DNA of 64,000 bases, taken from positions 124,001 through 188,000 of the forward strand of contig NW_020290036.1 of assembly GCF_003144195.1 (NCBI RefSeq). Reading direction: 5' to 3'. This stretch comes from Ceraceosorus guamensis (Eukaryota; Basidiomycota; Exobasidiomycetes; Ceraceosorales; Ceraceosoraceae). Both the position numbers and the translations under genes were made by a program. Positions 49,178-63,720 of this stretch are shown here, piece after piece. Below the pieces are notes generated by a model. It had not been told where the DNA came from, ran no database searches, and saw only the letters and a program-made list of their open reading frames with translations. Numbering within the stretch: the stretch's first letter is position 1; each line of letters begins with the position of its first letter.

Positions 49178-50306
49178 ATGCCGTCCACAATCCCATTGCC
49201 GCCGATCCTGATCGATATTCCCAGGTCACCAGTCTTTGCTGTTGGACTGCCCCTGGCTGCTAGCTTTGCCACGGGATTGTTGACTCGTCATTCCAAGTAT
49301 GGACCTCGTAGCTTTGTGAGTGAGCTAGCGTCGCTAAGCTTGGCATATGGCGCGTGTTGCGCGACATGCGCGTGCTTTGTGGATGTTACTGATCGCTTGG
49401 TACGCTTGTGGGCCCCTACAGTGGTACCAATCCCTCAAGAAGCCAACGCTCGACCCTCCTGCCTGGTCCTTTGGAGGTGAGTCGATGACGCAAAGACTTG
49501 CTGTTCTCGCCGCCGCCATCCCGTCTCGCTCCTCCTGTTGATGCCCGCCTTTGATGCGCTTCCAATAGTCGTCTGGCCTGCGCTGTATGCGTCCATGGGA
49601 TGGGCATCCTTCCTCTCGGTCAAAGCTTTGGACCGTACCCCGCCTGGACTGGGTCGTGACAAGGCTCTGCTGAGCCTCAAGCTGTACTATCTTCAATTGG
49701 CTCTCGTGAGTAGTCTTGAAATTTCAGAATGGAAGGGTCGTGATAGAGCATGCCCTGCTGATCCCTCGTTCTTTGGCCACTTTGCTGCTGCAGAACCAGT
49801 GAGTGCACTCAAACTCGAGCAAAAGCAAGGGCAGGCTCTCGCTGCTCTCAGAATCCTCAATCGCTGATCATGTGTCATGCGCTGCAGGGCATGGACTCCT
49901 CTTTGCTTCGGTGGAGGTGAGCAGTGATGCAGCAGCCTGCGACCTCTTTTACAGGCTCGACCATCGCTTGCAAACGCGACCTCGCTGACATGCTGTTCGG
50001 CTTGTCCCGTTAGGATACCTCGGAGCCGCATTCACCGATCTCGTGGCGCTGACGGGAACGGTAGGCTACTGGTTCTACCTCTTGCAGACCGAGGTGTCCA
50101 AGGAAGCATCTTGGTTCATCGCGCCTTATCTTGCTTGGACCACCTACGCCTCCTATCTCAACGGCTCTCTATGGTGGTGAGCTTCCCGACTGGGCCCGAG
50201 ACCTGTAGACGCTCAACCATTGCTCATCATGCTTACTGATGGTTGATCTGGCAGGAACAACTCTGGCAAGCACCTCTGGGCCAATCTCAAGAAGAAGGCT
50301 GACTAA
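49178..50306 (+). CDS. TSPO/MBR family membrane protein (translocator protein)
   Basis: TSPO proteins are five-helix membrane proteins of mitochondria or ER that bind porphyrins and sterols. Seven exons (49178-49315, 49422-49476, 49569-49705, 49794-49798, 49888-49916, 50014-50176, 50255-50306) give 192 residues. Signature pieces are GLLTRHSKYGPRSF, WYQSLKKPTLDPPAWSFG, ALYASMGWASFL, LKLYYLQLAL then NQAWTPLCFGG, and WFYLLQTEV...LAWTTYASYLNGSLWWNN. Exon four is only five bases (AACCA) between a CAG acceptor and GTGAGT donor; without it the family motif LALN..W..L.FG cannot be formed. The C-terminus ends KKKAD. The physiological ligand is not indicated by the sequence. Confidence 0.93.
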
Positions 50307-50504
50307 GCCCGATTGTGGGAGCATGGGCAACCAGCGCAAGGCATGCGCGCTCGCAGTCATGAATAGCGATGTATTGTGCTAGAAGCGGGGCGCGCCATGT
50401 GGAGCCGCGCTGGAATGTCCACGTTCCAAGAGGGATGAATAGCTACCGAGACGCGCCCACTCTTTGGGACTTGAAAAGCCGTCACCTGCACCTGACAATG
50501 ATCT

Positions 50505-51650
50505 CTAAGCACCAGCAAGACGCTTCTCGTTGAGCTCCCTTTGCTTGGCGAGCACCTCGACCTTTTCCTCTTGGGTAGCATCGTAAGACACCTGCAATTG
50601 ACTGTTTCGCAGAAAAGTGGGGGTAGCGGGAGACGTGTGAGACTCGTGGCAAACACTTGATGCCGACTGGCACCATGCGCGGACTCACTTGAACGGATTG
50701 TCGGGATGCTTCTTGAACTCGTCGTGCAGCTCGTTCTCGTACTGATTCTTGCGCAAGCCAGGACGCTGACGTGGAGCAGCAGGGCGAGAGGCACGTGCAC
50801 GCATGGCATGTCAGCTCTTTCCGGGTTCTGGAGCTGAGCAGCACCCGCCTTGTCTCGATCCGCCCTCACCTCTTGTCTGATCCTTGGCATTTCGCGCTCC
50901 TTGTACGCCTCGAAAGCGGCCTGTGTGTGTCCGCGCGAGGAGGTAGATGATGCTCAGGACGTTGCTCGCGACTGGGAACACTTGACTCTTGCGAGCAGGT
51001 ACAGCTGTCATCCGCATTAGACGCACCTTGAATCGCCTTTCGGGGTGCCGCTCGATCGCGCCTGCTTTAGCGCCCACTGCAGCCTTATCCGTCCTCTCCG
51101 TAGCGAGGGACATGCTGTCGAGCGACGAAGCGATACAATCAGCATGCATACATTCGGATCGTCTCCAGCATACGCGTCACCCACGCTTCGAGAGCATCGT
51201 CAATGTTTGAGGCGCTGAAGCTGGAGATGGCCTCATCTAAGCCAGTGCCGGGAGGAGGTTGAGAAGGCTTCTTTGGCTGATCCTTCTTCGCACCACCTCC
51301 CGCCTTCTTGACGGGCTTGCTGGGCAAGCTGGCCTCTTCTTCAGCTAACAATTTCTCCCTCTCTGCCTTTTTGCGCGCCGCTTCGGCCGCCTTTTCAGCT
51401 TTGGATTCGGAAGCGCCCTTGCCTTTTGCTCCTTTTTCCCACGTCGCTGCTTCGGCCGCTTCGGCCGCTGCTGCCTTGTCCGATTCCTTGCTAGCTGCTG
51501 CTTCGGCCTTCTTGGCCGCACCGCCTTTCAGCTTGCCTCCGCCTCCTCCTGAAGAGATTGCAACGGTGATGGCATGTCGCTGGTCATTGATGCGTCCATG
51601 GAATCGCAATGGCAGGACCCCGAACCGCACCACTCACCTTTGGGTGGCAT
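50505..51650 (-). CDS. CCDC124-like ribosome-associated protein (DUF1014)
   Basis: Human CCDC124 and yeast Lso2 bind ribosomes during recovery from stress. Six exons (51638-51650, 51185-51548, 51027-51114, 50870-50920, 50689-50765, 50505-50601) give 229 residues. The N-terminus starts MPPKG and runs into a Lys/Ala-rich charged helix. The C-terminal block is the family part: SASNIDDALEAM, IERHPERRFKAAFEAYKERE, MPRIRQE, LRKNQYENELHDEFKKHPDNPFNQ and a final Lys/Glu helix. Six exons for 229 residues is dense. The first exon carries just over four codons, fixed by the ATG before a GTGAGT donor. It is divergent from poly(A) polymerase. Confidence 0.9.
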
Positions 51651-52323
51651 GATGCGCGAGATTTGAGCGTGAGATGGACCCTGAGCGTGCGTTGCTGGGC
51701 TGATCGATGGCTTGCGCGAGATGTGTGGCTGAGAGGTCGGCGGTGATGCGAATGCTCGATTGTGATTCTTGATTCTTGACTGAGATGGAGCACAATCAAA
51801 TCAACGAAGCTTCGGACGAAGCGTCGAGCCTCGAGCTTTGCTGGGGGTGGCGCGGTAATCAGATTTCCAACGAATCCCGCACGTGATGGTCTCTTTAGCA
51901 ACGCGGTCGATCGCCCGCGCGCCGTCTCGAGTCTCGAGTATCCATGCGACGTGCGTGCATGCATGTCATGCACCGCCTGCGTGATGATTGAGCGCAAAGA
52001 AAGCGAGCGCGTCCGTCGCAAAGGGCGGCTGGCGTGTGTTGTTTGCACCTCTCAACTTCCACAACCCTCAATCACCCGGTCAATCACGATCCATCATCAA
52101 CAAGGCTGTCGGCGCGAACTTTCCTGGCAATAGACTTTCTCGGAACGATTTCAGCTTGATAGGCGCAGAGGCTGTCCACGGGGTCAGCCTATCGAGGCCT
52201 GCCGCAGAGCACTGTGTAGGGAAGCAACGCTACACATATAGGCACTGCACTTCGTCACTGGCTCTGCGGCCCTAGTTCCCTCTTCACCCCCTCTCTAGCC
52301 CAGTCCTTGGTCCTGCCAAAACA
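51651..52323. promoter_or_regulatory. Divergent promoter between CCDC124-like and poly(A) polymerase genes
   Basis: About 670 bases. A CACGTG core sits at 51880-51885, with GTGATTCTTGATTCTTGACT near 51760-51780 and a GTGCATGCATG word near 51953. No gene seen. Shared regulation of two RNA/ribosome-related genes is possible but not shown. Confidence 0.4.
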
Positions 52324-54776
<2,453 letters not shown>

Positions 54777-57700
54777 TGGCAACACGTACGTGTTGTTACC
54801 GCGCATCCAGCTGAGCATCACATTTGGTCCCTGCTTTCCCACAGTGCGACCGAGGAAGGTTCCTTGAACAGTTCCATAGATGCACAGCAGACCTCTGCGA
54901 CCGACGTTCCCGCTGCAGAACTTCAAGCCCTCAACAAGGCTCTAAACGCTGGCGCTTGAGCTGCGACGCTCTTGTGAGGACGTCGCGCTGCTTCCGACGT
55001 CAAGAAGAAACGGCGTTCGCCCTCGCAATCGTATTGACAAGCGGTGAGCGACGAGTCTCGTGTCCGTGAGCATTGGATCGTTGCCTCGTTTCGGTCTCGC
55101 TCCTTCATCCTCGCCAGTCGCGCGCGTTTGTTTGGTCATGGGGGAAGCGGGCAATGCCGCCTTGGGCGACGACGCCCTCAGCCCGACCCTCATCCGCGGT
55201 CCATTTATTTTCTCGTGCGCCCTGGCCAGGTTCTCTGTTCCACATCCGCAAGTGTAGCCCCTTTCATCCTTTGTCGCCATCTCCAAATGCAAATGTCATC
55301 CATTCTCCTGTGATCCTGGCCTGTGTGGCACTTTCCACGTTCGCAGACGCAGCCCCCAGCGCCCACAAGCGCCCAGCTTGTGACGGGAATGCTTCAACAG
55401 ATCCGCGCAAGCCGCTCACGAGTGGAGCAACCACATGGAACCTCGGGTGCTTGTTTGAGCTCCCGTCGCAAGCAAGCCGCGCGGGAGTCCCGACTGTAGC
55501 GTCGCTTTGCGCTCCAGCCGCCAGAAGCGTGTTCTCACGGCAGCAGCACTTCTTGATGGCCCGCCTTGCGTCTCCGCACCGGTCCTGTCGCGGCTGCACT
55601 TCTCACTCACAATTCTCCACACTTCTGACTCAGATTAGGGCGAACGGCAGAACACCGGCGGGATCCAGCATGGTGACGTTTGGTCACGCGATCGCCTTGT
55701 GTTGCGCGGCTATACCTTTTTACACAGGTGTGGCTGACCCGTCCGTCGGTCAGCACGCACAGAAAAGAGGGGTGCACGCAACGCACCCCGCGTTCATCGG
55801 ATCCAACGCCTCTCCCTACAAGGGAAGCCCGGCGGGCAAAGCGTGGATGATGCATGCATGTGCTGTCGCTTGATTGAGCGCGCATGGACCTCGCATGAGA
55901 GCGCAACGCGAGCATCGATCGATTCGGAAGGGGGCGAAGACACGCAACTGGTCTGCCGCTTTGAGCTCCTTGCTTCTGAGCTTTGTTTCTCTTCTTGCAG
56001 ATCGCCGTGCCGCATCTCAGATGCCCTCCATTTCACGCGCACCAAGTCACGAGTCAGCTCTTCAGTCGCCTCCTGGCGGGAAGGGCAACCATGGGGTTCG
56101 TGGTAACCGAAACAAAAGGCGGGTCTGCGTGCTGTACTTGGCACACGAGACGATGCTCCTGTGCTCGTTAGCTTTTGCTGTCTGTCTCTTGGTCCCTCAA
56201 CCAGCAAGGCAGAGTTGTGATCGCAGTGTCACTCGCTCGATCGGACCTCCCCGAGGCAAGCCTTTGTGTACATACAGTACTGTACCCTAGCTGTAGCTGC
56301 TGCACGCTCCTTGCCTAGCTGCTGCGTGGCTGCCGACGCGAACGCTCAAAGCGGGGTCTCGTGAGAGTGGCTTGCAAGTCGCCGAGCGTGATGACGCGTT
56401 GGGTCAACAACGGAAAGATGCCTCCGCTCCAGATTCGGTGCTGTGAGCCGACCAATTTGATCGGCTCGTGGATCTGGGCTGTAGCGGCCCTCACGACGGC
56501 TTGCCCATTTCATTCAACTTCAGTCCGGGAATGTGCAGAGAAGTCTCGCTGCCGTGCAACAGAGCGTGCACAGCCCGCCGCTCAGCACAGCATGCCTGCC
56601 CATGCTGTGCGCTGAGGATCACCCTTCCCTCAGCACAGTGTAAGACGTGCTTCAAACGAGGATGCGTGTACGCAAAGCATTATATGTGTACAGTGTGAGT
56701 ATGATCGCGCTGCAAGCTTTGGACCGCGGCGTCCAGAATTCGAGGTGCCTGAGACCACGCAAGGTAGCTGCGCATCTCGTCATCAGGCTAAGAATGGTTG
56801 CACACGACAGGGAACCGCAGCTTCATCAGCCCACGATGAGACCGCCCACACTCGATTTGATCCCGTCCCCCTGACCGCGGGGTTGCTCGCATGCTTATTA
56901 TATACACACACACGCAACGTCGATGTCTAGGTTTCGCTCGGTACCGCAAACGGAAGTGAGGTGCGTCGCGCAAGCATGCTGCATGCTGGAGCATCGCAGC
57001 AGTGTACTACACCACGCAGAGCAAACGACGCGAGATTCACATGCAAGAAGTGCTTGCTTTTGGGAGCGTGCTTTGAGACTGCTGCGTGTGATATGTGTCG
57101 ATTCCATTCAAGGTTTCATTTCATCTCAATTTGACGCCCTGACCCAGTGTGGACTCCTCTGCGCCCTGTTCGAAAACTCACCATGCATGATGTGAAGCGT
57201 GAAGTTGGGATCGAGGATCAGGGCGAGGCGGTCATGGGCACCGATTTCGGCACAGTCAGCTAGGAGAGCTCCACACATGCAGCACAATCGGTGCATTGAC
57301 TACAAGTGCATGGAGCCAGCAGCAGGGTGATTGAAGGCTGCCCTATGAAGGGTTTCAGTTTCGTTCCAGAACCGCGTGATGTGATTCAAATTTCGAATGT
57401 CTATACATATACAGGCGCTCATGCTGGATGTCTCGCCGTGCTGAAAAGTGCTGCTGCACGGCTGCTGCATGCATGCATGTATGCAGATTCAGTTTTGGTG
57501 TCCACAGCGCGCTGACGGGCTCATATATGGCCCCCCGCATGACTGCATGCAAGCTGATGCGTGTGTGCGTGCACCCTAAGAGACAGGAGCATCACACATC
57601 TGCAGGACGCGCAGCCGGCGCACACCAGCAGCAGCACCGCGCCAGGCAAGCATTGCGAATCATCAATAAGGCGCAAGCATCACACGCAGATATTTGAACT

Positions 57701-58270
57701 CGGGCCGGCGTGTAGCGAGGCGCGCCATTGACTCTTCACGATTGTCGAAATTGTGATTGCGAACCGTGATTTGAATTCGCGATTCATCGCAGCCGAACGA
57801 GCCAGACAGGCACCCCCACTTGGCACTGCGCGGAGGCAAAAGTACATGCAGAGAAGCGCACAGTCTGAGTGTGAGTATCGCTGCTGGTGAGAATAGTCAC
57901 GGGTTGTGAGTGCACACGCTGCTTGCCGCTGATCTTCATTCACGTTGGCATTCACCCCTGATCCATTGAACGCCTCGTTAGCATCAAACCATCACCCCAC
58001 TGTTCACCGTTTGCGCCGCATCACCCCTCCAGATCTCGAGCAGGACATTCTCGCCATTACCATTCACTGATCGCTCTCGTCTCCTCTTCGATCGCGCTTC
58101 ACTGTCGTACGTTGGGAGCACGCACTCTGTCGAGTCGTTCAAGGCAGTGCGTTCAGCGCATCCGTGCTGCGCTTCGCTATACTCCACTGCAGTCGGAGCG
58201 CTGCGCCTCTCGAGACAATTCAGCAGACGTTCCAACGCCTTCGCTGGTAGCTTTGCACCTTGCTCTCAAG
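54777..58270. other. Long intergenic spacer, 3.5 kb
   Basis: After a possible extra exon of poly(A) polymerase (to 54960), no gene is supported. An open stretch at about 55073-55873 has no early ATG and no recognisable domain. GCATGCATG words occur near 55850 and 57467-57483, and GATTCGCGATTCATCG/GTGATT words near 57730-57790. The last 200 bases before 58271 are C/T-rich and likely a leader. Confidence 0.45.
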
Positions 58271-60403
58271 ATGAGCTCTTCCCCTCCACCAGCTCGAGGC
58301 CGAGCCCCACTCAGTCCTCAGGTCGCTGCTGCTCATAGCCATGCACACGCTCAGGCAGTCGCACTCGCCTCTGCTGCCCACGCCGCTGCTCATGCCCAGC
58401 AATTGTCGACCTCGCCAAGATCTGCTCATGGGGATGGCGCAGACGGAGATGACGATAATGAGGGCGAGGAGGTGTTCAGCAACCCTGACACAGCTGAGCT
58501 CGAAGCGCTGTCGGATGGCACGGGCGCCACGTCGCCTGGGCCAAACAGTCCCGGACCTAGTAGCCCGCTTCAGCGACCTGCATTGCCTCACGGCACTGGA
58601 CCTCATGGCACGCTCAAGGAGCTGCCAGTGCTCAGCACGTCTGGAGTGCCTGTACCATTCGGGGTTGGATCAGCGGTCGCACAGCCATCGCTCGAGACCT
58701 CTCGGACTACGCGAGCTCCGACAAACAATCGCCAACCCATTCGGGCACCGCTCCTCCGCGGCAACAGCACTGGTAATGTGATCGGAGCTCCGGCCTCACC
58801 AGTGTCTGCCATCTCCACCTCTTCGAGTGCGGCTGGTCTCAGCCTAGGAACTTTACCATCTGCTCATGGTCTACCCGCTGATCCTCGCGAGGCGACCACC
58901 TTGTCTACGCTTTTCACGCATCCACCCGCGCAATCGCCAGCCGAAGAGATCAGCCAGCCAGTGTTTGCGTTGCGTAGCATGCCCACGACCCGACCCACCT
59001 CTCCGTCGAAAAGTCCAGCTCGACTTGGCATGGGCTCTGCAACGCTTCAAGGCTCAGACCCTCAGCGCATCGCTTCTGGTAGACATGCTCATGCCCAAGA
59101 AGAAAGCATCTTTGAGAGAGATATCGAACACCGCGATGCAAACCACTCCTTTACCAAGGCAGAGGCCATCGAGGTGGCTATCCCTCCTGTGCTCGATGAC
59201 GCTGTGGAAGCCATTCGCGAAGGTGATGTGAGTATCATCGAAGATGCTCGAAAAGCGCGGCTCTTGGCTCACAATCTCATTCCCGTTACGACGTAGAGTA
59301 TCGAAATCGTGGCGCCGCAGTCCGCACCCGCACCTACTGCGCTTTCAACACAGGCTCTCTCAGCGCATACTCAGTCACCTCTTGGGGGTGCCTCCGCCGG
59401 AAACGACGTTGGACCTCCTGGAACTTTGGCCGCACAGCTCGCGGAGCGATTTGGTCTGGACGGCATGAGCCATCCGGCAAGTAGTGCTGGTGCACCCAGT
59501 GCCAACGCATCTCCAGTAATTTCTCGTCGCCATAGAAGACCGCTCTCGGATGCCAGTAGCTCTTCAAGTGCTGGCCCCTTCAGCAATGCGGCAAGTGCTG
59601 GAATGCAGCAAGTTTTGGAGAGCGGCACAACCTCTCCGCTACCCCCCCTGGGCTCCACTCTGTTTGGCACGTCGCAGGTCCGCTCGACTTCCAGAGGTAA
59701 TGCATTGCCGTCTCCTCCCGCTGCAGCATCCAGCCTGTCTGTGGCCGGCGCCGGTGGAGCTTCGCCTCTTCCCGGCGTGTCCATGCCCGACCCGTTCCGC
59801 ACCTCTTCGCCAGCCTCGACGCTTGCCCCGCTTCCAAATCTGCCGGCGCCGTCCGCCAGCGAAGTGCTTCCAACCAGCAGTCTCAGCATGGATGGCGCGG
59901 TGATTGCCAGCTCAGACGTTGCGACTGCAGATGGAAGCCTTGGAGCGTTCGCCAATGCTCTCGGCAAGTCTACATCCGCCTCGCCCTACGTACGAGGCGT
60001 CAGCGCTTCGCCGCGCTTTGGTTCGCCTGCCATGGAGCGCAGCAAGTCGATCAGCGGTGCTCCTGGAATGCCTGGCGCTTTGCCAGACGTCAGCACACCA
60101 CCAGTGCCATCATCGACTACCAAGCGCCTGAGTTTCTTTTCGTATTCTGATATTCTTAACCATACCCCCGGGCAATTGCTCGATTTCAATGGAGCCGTCA
60201 AAGCGTCCGCCGAGACGGATGCTGATGCGCACGCAATCGGACTGGGCCTTGGAAGCGGTCAAGGACTCGATTTGCACTCGCCTCGCATCGGTGCCAGCGG
60301 CTCGGCGACGCCCGCTCACCCTCGTCTCAGCTCCGACTTTAGCGTCTTGTCCAGACGCACTGACGCGATGAATCTGTCGGCCGACATTTCTCGCAAGCAG
60401 TGA
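58271..60403 (+). CDS. Conserved fungal disordered protein, unknown function
   Basis: Exons 58271-59227 and 59297-60403 give 687 residues. Most of it is Ser/Pro/Ala-rich and probably disordered. Three short blocks look conserved: SIFERDIEH, then KAEAIEVAIPPVLDDAVEAI continuing across the intron into SIEIVAP, and KRLSFFSYSDILNHTPGQLL. I recall the IPPVLDDAVEA and RLSF(I/F)SY(A/S)D(I/L)L pairing from other fungal proteins without a known function. The ATG is preceded by TCAAG and no earlier in-frame ATG exists. The N-terminus is His/Ala-rich. The RLSFFSYSD block is a possible phosphorylation site (basic residue then serine), which is inference. Confidence 0.75.
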
Positions 60404-61031
60404 GGGCTGGACTCACAGTCGCTAAAGTCACAGTCACCGTCTGTACATAGCACTCGCCGTCACGACTTTCTCGACTTTTCTACAAAATTAGCGAATCCTT
60501 TGGCAAGGTAGACTTTCGCCCGTCAGCGCGTCCGTTGATTCCTCTAGTCTCGAAGACCTGCCATAGAAGCGCGCGCTGCGTGTGGTTCGACCATGGCATC
60601 TCCGCACGTGCGCCTTTTTCCCCATCATCCGCCTATCGTCTTTCAAGCAGCGACTTGGTCCTTGTCCACTGCGATCCGACGCGCTGATGCCCTCAAGCCT
60701 CTCCCTTTCCGCCAAGTAATGCCGCCGCTACGGACACTGTATCGCACCTTATCACAACTCACGATTCCTAAGCTCCAAGCGCCTCGAAATTTGGGGACTT
60801 GAAACGGTGATCCTTGTGAGGACATGCCGTTCTAGACTCCGAGTTGAGTGGCCGAGATGTCACCAAGTGTCAGTCAAGAAAATTCCAAGGAAATGAAATG
60901 CGTCATTGATCATATGTGCTAGGTGGACTGGCACGTCGTGGGTGCCAATAGTCCGAACAGCGGGCGCGTCGATGCGCAACCGAGTCTGACTTTAGTGGGC
61001 AAGGAGAGCAGAACATGAATGGGTCTTGCGT

Positions 61032-61043
61032 GGGGGGGGGGGG
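61032..61043. repeat. Homopolymer run of 12 G
   Basis: Twelve consecutive G bases in noncoding DNA; likely length-variable. Confidence 0.9.
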
Positions 61044-61680
61044 AAGTCATCAGCTGTTTAAAACCGCCTAATTTTGTCTCTGGGGCTTCCCGGCTCGACA
61101 GAGGCTTGAGAAAGCGGTAGGTACGTGCTTAAGGGCGCACCGGCGATGCTGGGCTATCGAGCTGCAGGCGCGTCAATCCGTTGGCAATTGTCGGCACAAC
61201 ACATCGCTCAGCACTCCGGGATGGAAGCGGGCATGCGCGACGCATTTCCTCATCACTACAGGAAGGCCTCCAAAGCATCGCGTCACGCAATCCGAGCCAC
61301 GGAATATGGCGTGGCATGCTGTCCACTCATCAACTATGCTTGGCGAATGGATCGTTACAGACCAGCATCGGTTCAGTCGCAGCAATTCTTCCTTCTCACA
61401 ATGTGTCGACGACATATCGACAATTTAGAATTGTATGTCCTCACTCACAACCTACCAACATTCCAGAAGCAGGCATGTTGACGTCGCTGTACCGGCCTAC
61501 GAAGTAAGTCGGAATAGAGGCAGTTACTTGGTGGCTTTTACCTGCTGGTTACGCAGGGGCCCTGGACAGGTTTCGACCCCAGCAAGATGCAAAACAAAGC
61601 AAAAAACCTACGGCATCTAGGATTCTCGCGTGGTCCCCCACCGCAATACTGACTAGACCCTACAGGGTTTCCGCTTCTGG

Positions 61681-62005
61681 GATCAGACGGGACCAGGCAC
61701 TTTTCCTGTGGTGTGGCCGTAGATACCAAGGAAAAGATGTGAGATGTATATGATGTGCATGTGCGTTCAAGATGTACCTTCACAGGTTTAGGCACACAAT
61801 TGTGAGTCTTGTGCAGCTTGCTTGCGCCAAGACTGGGCGCACAAGTTTGCCTGCAGACCCTACGGTCCTCACACCCACCATCCTGTGCAGCTTGCATTGC
61901 TCCCCGCACCAAGCAGACGTCCCGTGCGGCTCGCTTCGCTCGCTGCACTTGACTTAGGAGATCGAACGGGATCCTGTACGGTGCCCGTGGTATGGCCGTA
62001 GATAT
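61681..62005. repeat. Imperfect direct duplication of about 46 bases
   Basis: The stretch at 61681-61727 (GATCAGACGGGACC... ending GTGGCCGTAGATAC) recurs in altered form at 61960-62005 (GATCGAACGGGATC... ending ATGGCCGTAGATAT). Order of words and spacing are kept, with many substitutions. Confidence 0.55.
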
Positions 62006-63519
62006 TTAAGCCTCAAGGTCACAAGTATATATACTCGCTTTGTGCCATGTTACCAGTCGCACATCTTGTGGCAATGCAAACGTGAGGTGCAGAGCTTCTT
62101 TGAGGTCACCCGTGCCAGTGTGTTGGCTGCCTCTTAACAGGCTTTGTTCTTGCCAGTGCTGAAATGTGATGAGTGTAAGCGCTGCCGCGGTCTCTGCATG
62201 GCTACCCTTACTGGGCATTAGAGGATGGGGTGCCTCTACACAGGTGGAGTCACTGCGCTCCAAAGCACAAAGCAGCAGGGCATCAGCTGGGTTTGATGGG
62301 CATCATATTACTTGACCATCATGGCCGTTGCATGCTTGACCGTTGATCAGGCTATTGATCAAAACCAGAGGTGGCCTCCCTAAGATGAGGGAAAGGTTCG
62401 AATAACATGCAAAGGGGAAGGAGGCCAGAAAAGCCTTCAATGTGCCTCACAGAATGCCCAAGAGAACTTTGTTAGTTGTACAGCAGAGTGCTGAGGAGAC
62501 AGCATGTTGATCACAATGACTCTGGTGCTTTGACATTGTGTGTGAGTCCTTGGGCTGCAGTCAGAGATGTCTGAGAGACACTCCTGTGCATGGAATGCAC
62601 AATGGAGTGGTGTGGGAGGCAGTGTAGAATGGGAGAGAGGCACTGTAAATGTCTGAGACATTGGAGGGGCACATATCTTGTGCCAAGGTCTATCTGCGGG
62701 TCATTCTGTGGCAGCTGTGAGGCATCAGCAATGTCTGTGAGATATTTTTAAATGTCTGCAATTCACTGATTATAGAAGTACAACCCTCTAAAAAGCCAGC
62801 AAGCCTCGCTATCCAAGCAGAAACAAGCCAAACCTGCCCATCACCTTCATCAAATGCTCTGCAAACGTCTCAAATGATCTGACATCAAGAGATCCAAGTT
62901 CTGGTCAGGCACCGACGTTCAGCCTTTGGTAAACACGCTATAGACAATCTGGATGCAGTATCTTCTGGGACAGCATATGTACACCTTGGGGATGGGGCCG
63001 AAGGCAAGGACATTGTGCTCCTCTGTGGGTGTCATGACTCTCGATGAACACAGGCTGCCCCCTTTTTGCACATTGTGGAGCGCTCAAATCTAAGGACACT
63101 GTCAAGAGCATGCTCAAACATGTCACAAATGCCAGCAATACCATGCCATAGGACTCCATGCAGCCTTTAGCACACCTCATCAGAGACGGCGTGTAACGAC
63201 GTGTCCTCCGAGTGAAGATGTACGCTGGCGCAAGTAAGGTCCTTGTGCAATTGAGCAGAGGGCTAGCTGTTGTTAGGCAGCAGAACTCAACAGCGGTAGG
63301 CTGTGGGGAATGAAGGAGGTGAGTGGGAGACAGCTGGGTGATCAGGCCAGTGTTGGGCGGCGGTCAGATGTGGAGGTCAGTCGAGGAAGTGGGCAGGAAG
63401 ATTGGGTGAGGGAAAGTTGTATTGCAAAGTGGGAGAGGCCTTGGGGGGCCTCTATATATACCTTACAGGTCTGTCTGAGAGACAGAGTGTGCTGTGTAAC
63501 AGAATGTGTGAGAAGTAGA

Positions 63520-63720
63520 GTGAAATGTCTCTGAGGCAGAGTGAAATGTCTCTGAGATGGAGAAGAATGTCTGAGAGACATTCTTATGCGCAAGGTGCAT
63601 ATGAATGTCTGAGAGACATTCTGACTGCATGAACTATGTGTGAGAGACATTCTTGAATGTGTGAGAGACATTGTAGAATGTCTGAGAGGCAGAGTGGAAT
63701 GTCTGAGAGACAAAGTGGTG
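63520..63720. repeat. Cluster of palindromic AATGTCT-GAG-AGACATT units
   Basis: About seven units related to GAATGTCTGAGAGACATT lie at irregular spacing of roughly 20-40 bases. The copies at 63563-63585 and 63603-63621 are perfect palindromes with a GAG centre; the others carry changes in one arm. Related copies are at 62566-62580 and about 62646-62660. Confidence 0.75.

Noticed and set aside
55073-55873. Long open plus-strand stretch of about 266 codons in the 54.8-58.3 kb spacer
   Set aside because: It lacks an early ATG, shows no domain, and its composition is that of GC-rich noncoding DNA. A signal-peptide-like segment inside (VILACVALSTFADAAP) is not at a start.
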